Origin: Hypsibius dujardini
Lineage: Eukaryota; Tardigrada; Eutardigrada; Parachela; Hypsibiidae
Reading direction: 5' to 3'
Assembly: GCA_001579985.1 (NCBI GenBank)
Contig: LRSR01012676.1
Span: 1 to 30,641, forward strand
Length of the DNA: 30,641 nucleotides
Positions 30,490-30,641 of the stretch are shown in pieces. The position numbers and the translations under genes were made by a program. The notes under the pieces were generated by a model. The model did no database searches. It was given only the letters and a program-made list of their open reading frames with translations, and had not been told where the DNA came from. Positions within the stretch are counted from its first letter, which is position 1; the number at the start of each line of letters is the position of its first letter.

Positions 30490-30641
30490 ATACCAAGCAC
30501 TTGTGACCATTGGAAAACTGAACCGGTTGACGTTGGGTCATAGTTTCTCTGATTTAAATTTTTTTTTAAATGAGCAAGTTTGCAGTTGCGAGTCTCATAC
30601 TCATTTTTCCAATGACCACAAGTTGCTTTGTAATTCAAAAC
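30490..30641. mobile_element. Foldback family A, second copy (cut by window end)
   Basis: Similar in the same orientation to about 3890-4045: ACTTGTGRCC/GGC, then GTTTCTCTGATTT with an AAATTT run in the loop, then TTTTTCCAATGACCACAAGTTGCTTTGT. This covers the inner left arm, loop and inner right arm. The remainder lies beyond the window. Confidence 0.7.

Overview
The window reads as nuclear DNA of an invertebrate animal. Genes are split by GT-AG introns, some only 64-81 bp and others up to 5 kb. Intergenic DNA is AT-rich and full of foldback elements, MITEs and simple repeats. There are no prokaryotic-style operons or ribosome binding sites. The protein set (a GH18 chitinase-type enzyme, a Pro/Ser/Tyr-rich secreted protein, a PWWP-domain nuclear protein, a small Cys-rich secreted protein and a bulb-type lectin) would fit an ecdysozoan or related invertebrate. 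A tardigrade is one possibility, but the sequence alone does not fix the taxon.

Layout. 1-121: an AT-rich tandem repeat in what is probably an intron. 223-973 (+): the 3' exons of a GH18 glycoside hydrolase, with AATAAA at 1079. 1085-5620: no intact gene; it holds a (CAGA)n tract, a 1-kb inverted-repeat element with a second MITE inserted in it (3272-4290), a (TCTG)n tract and a frame-broken coding-like stretch (5067-5305). 5622-6099 (-): a two-exon gene for a secreted SYQSPP-repeat protein. 6477-6629: a MITE. 7272-7598 (-): an uncertain ORF.

9722-26305 (+): a five-exon PWWP-domain gene of about 851 codons. I assembled it from exons whose splice phases all agree. Its four introns carry most of the mobile-element debris: a TTAA-flanked piggyBac-type MITE, nested inverted repeats, a 1.6-kb foldback element with arrays of about 34-bp units and a 6-bp target duplication, a tRNA-derived SINE-like block, and a 680-bp foldback element.

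27204-27612 (-): a small secreted protein with a duplicated four-cysteine motif. 28546-29325 (-): a secreted lectin with an 8-Cys N-terminal module, a bulb-type lectin fold and a Thr-rich tail. The last 150 bp repeat part of the foldback family seen at 3272-4290.

The genes do not form an evident pathway. Four of the five better-supported genes look secreted or extracellular (chitin or carbohydrate handling and matrix). The fifth is a chromatin-type protein. I see no defence system, CRISPR array or virus. The strongest novel-looking material is the foldback families and the lineage-specific secreted proteins.
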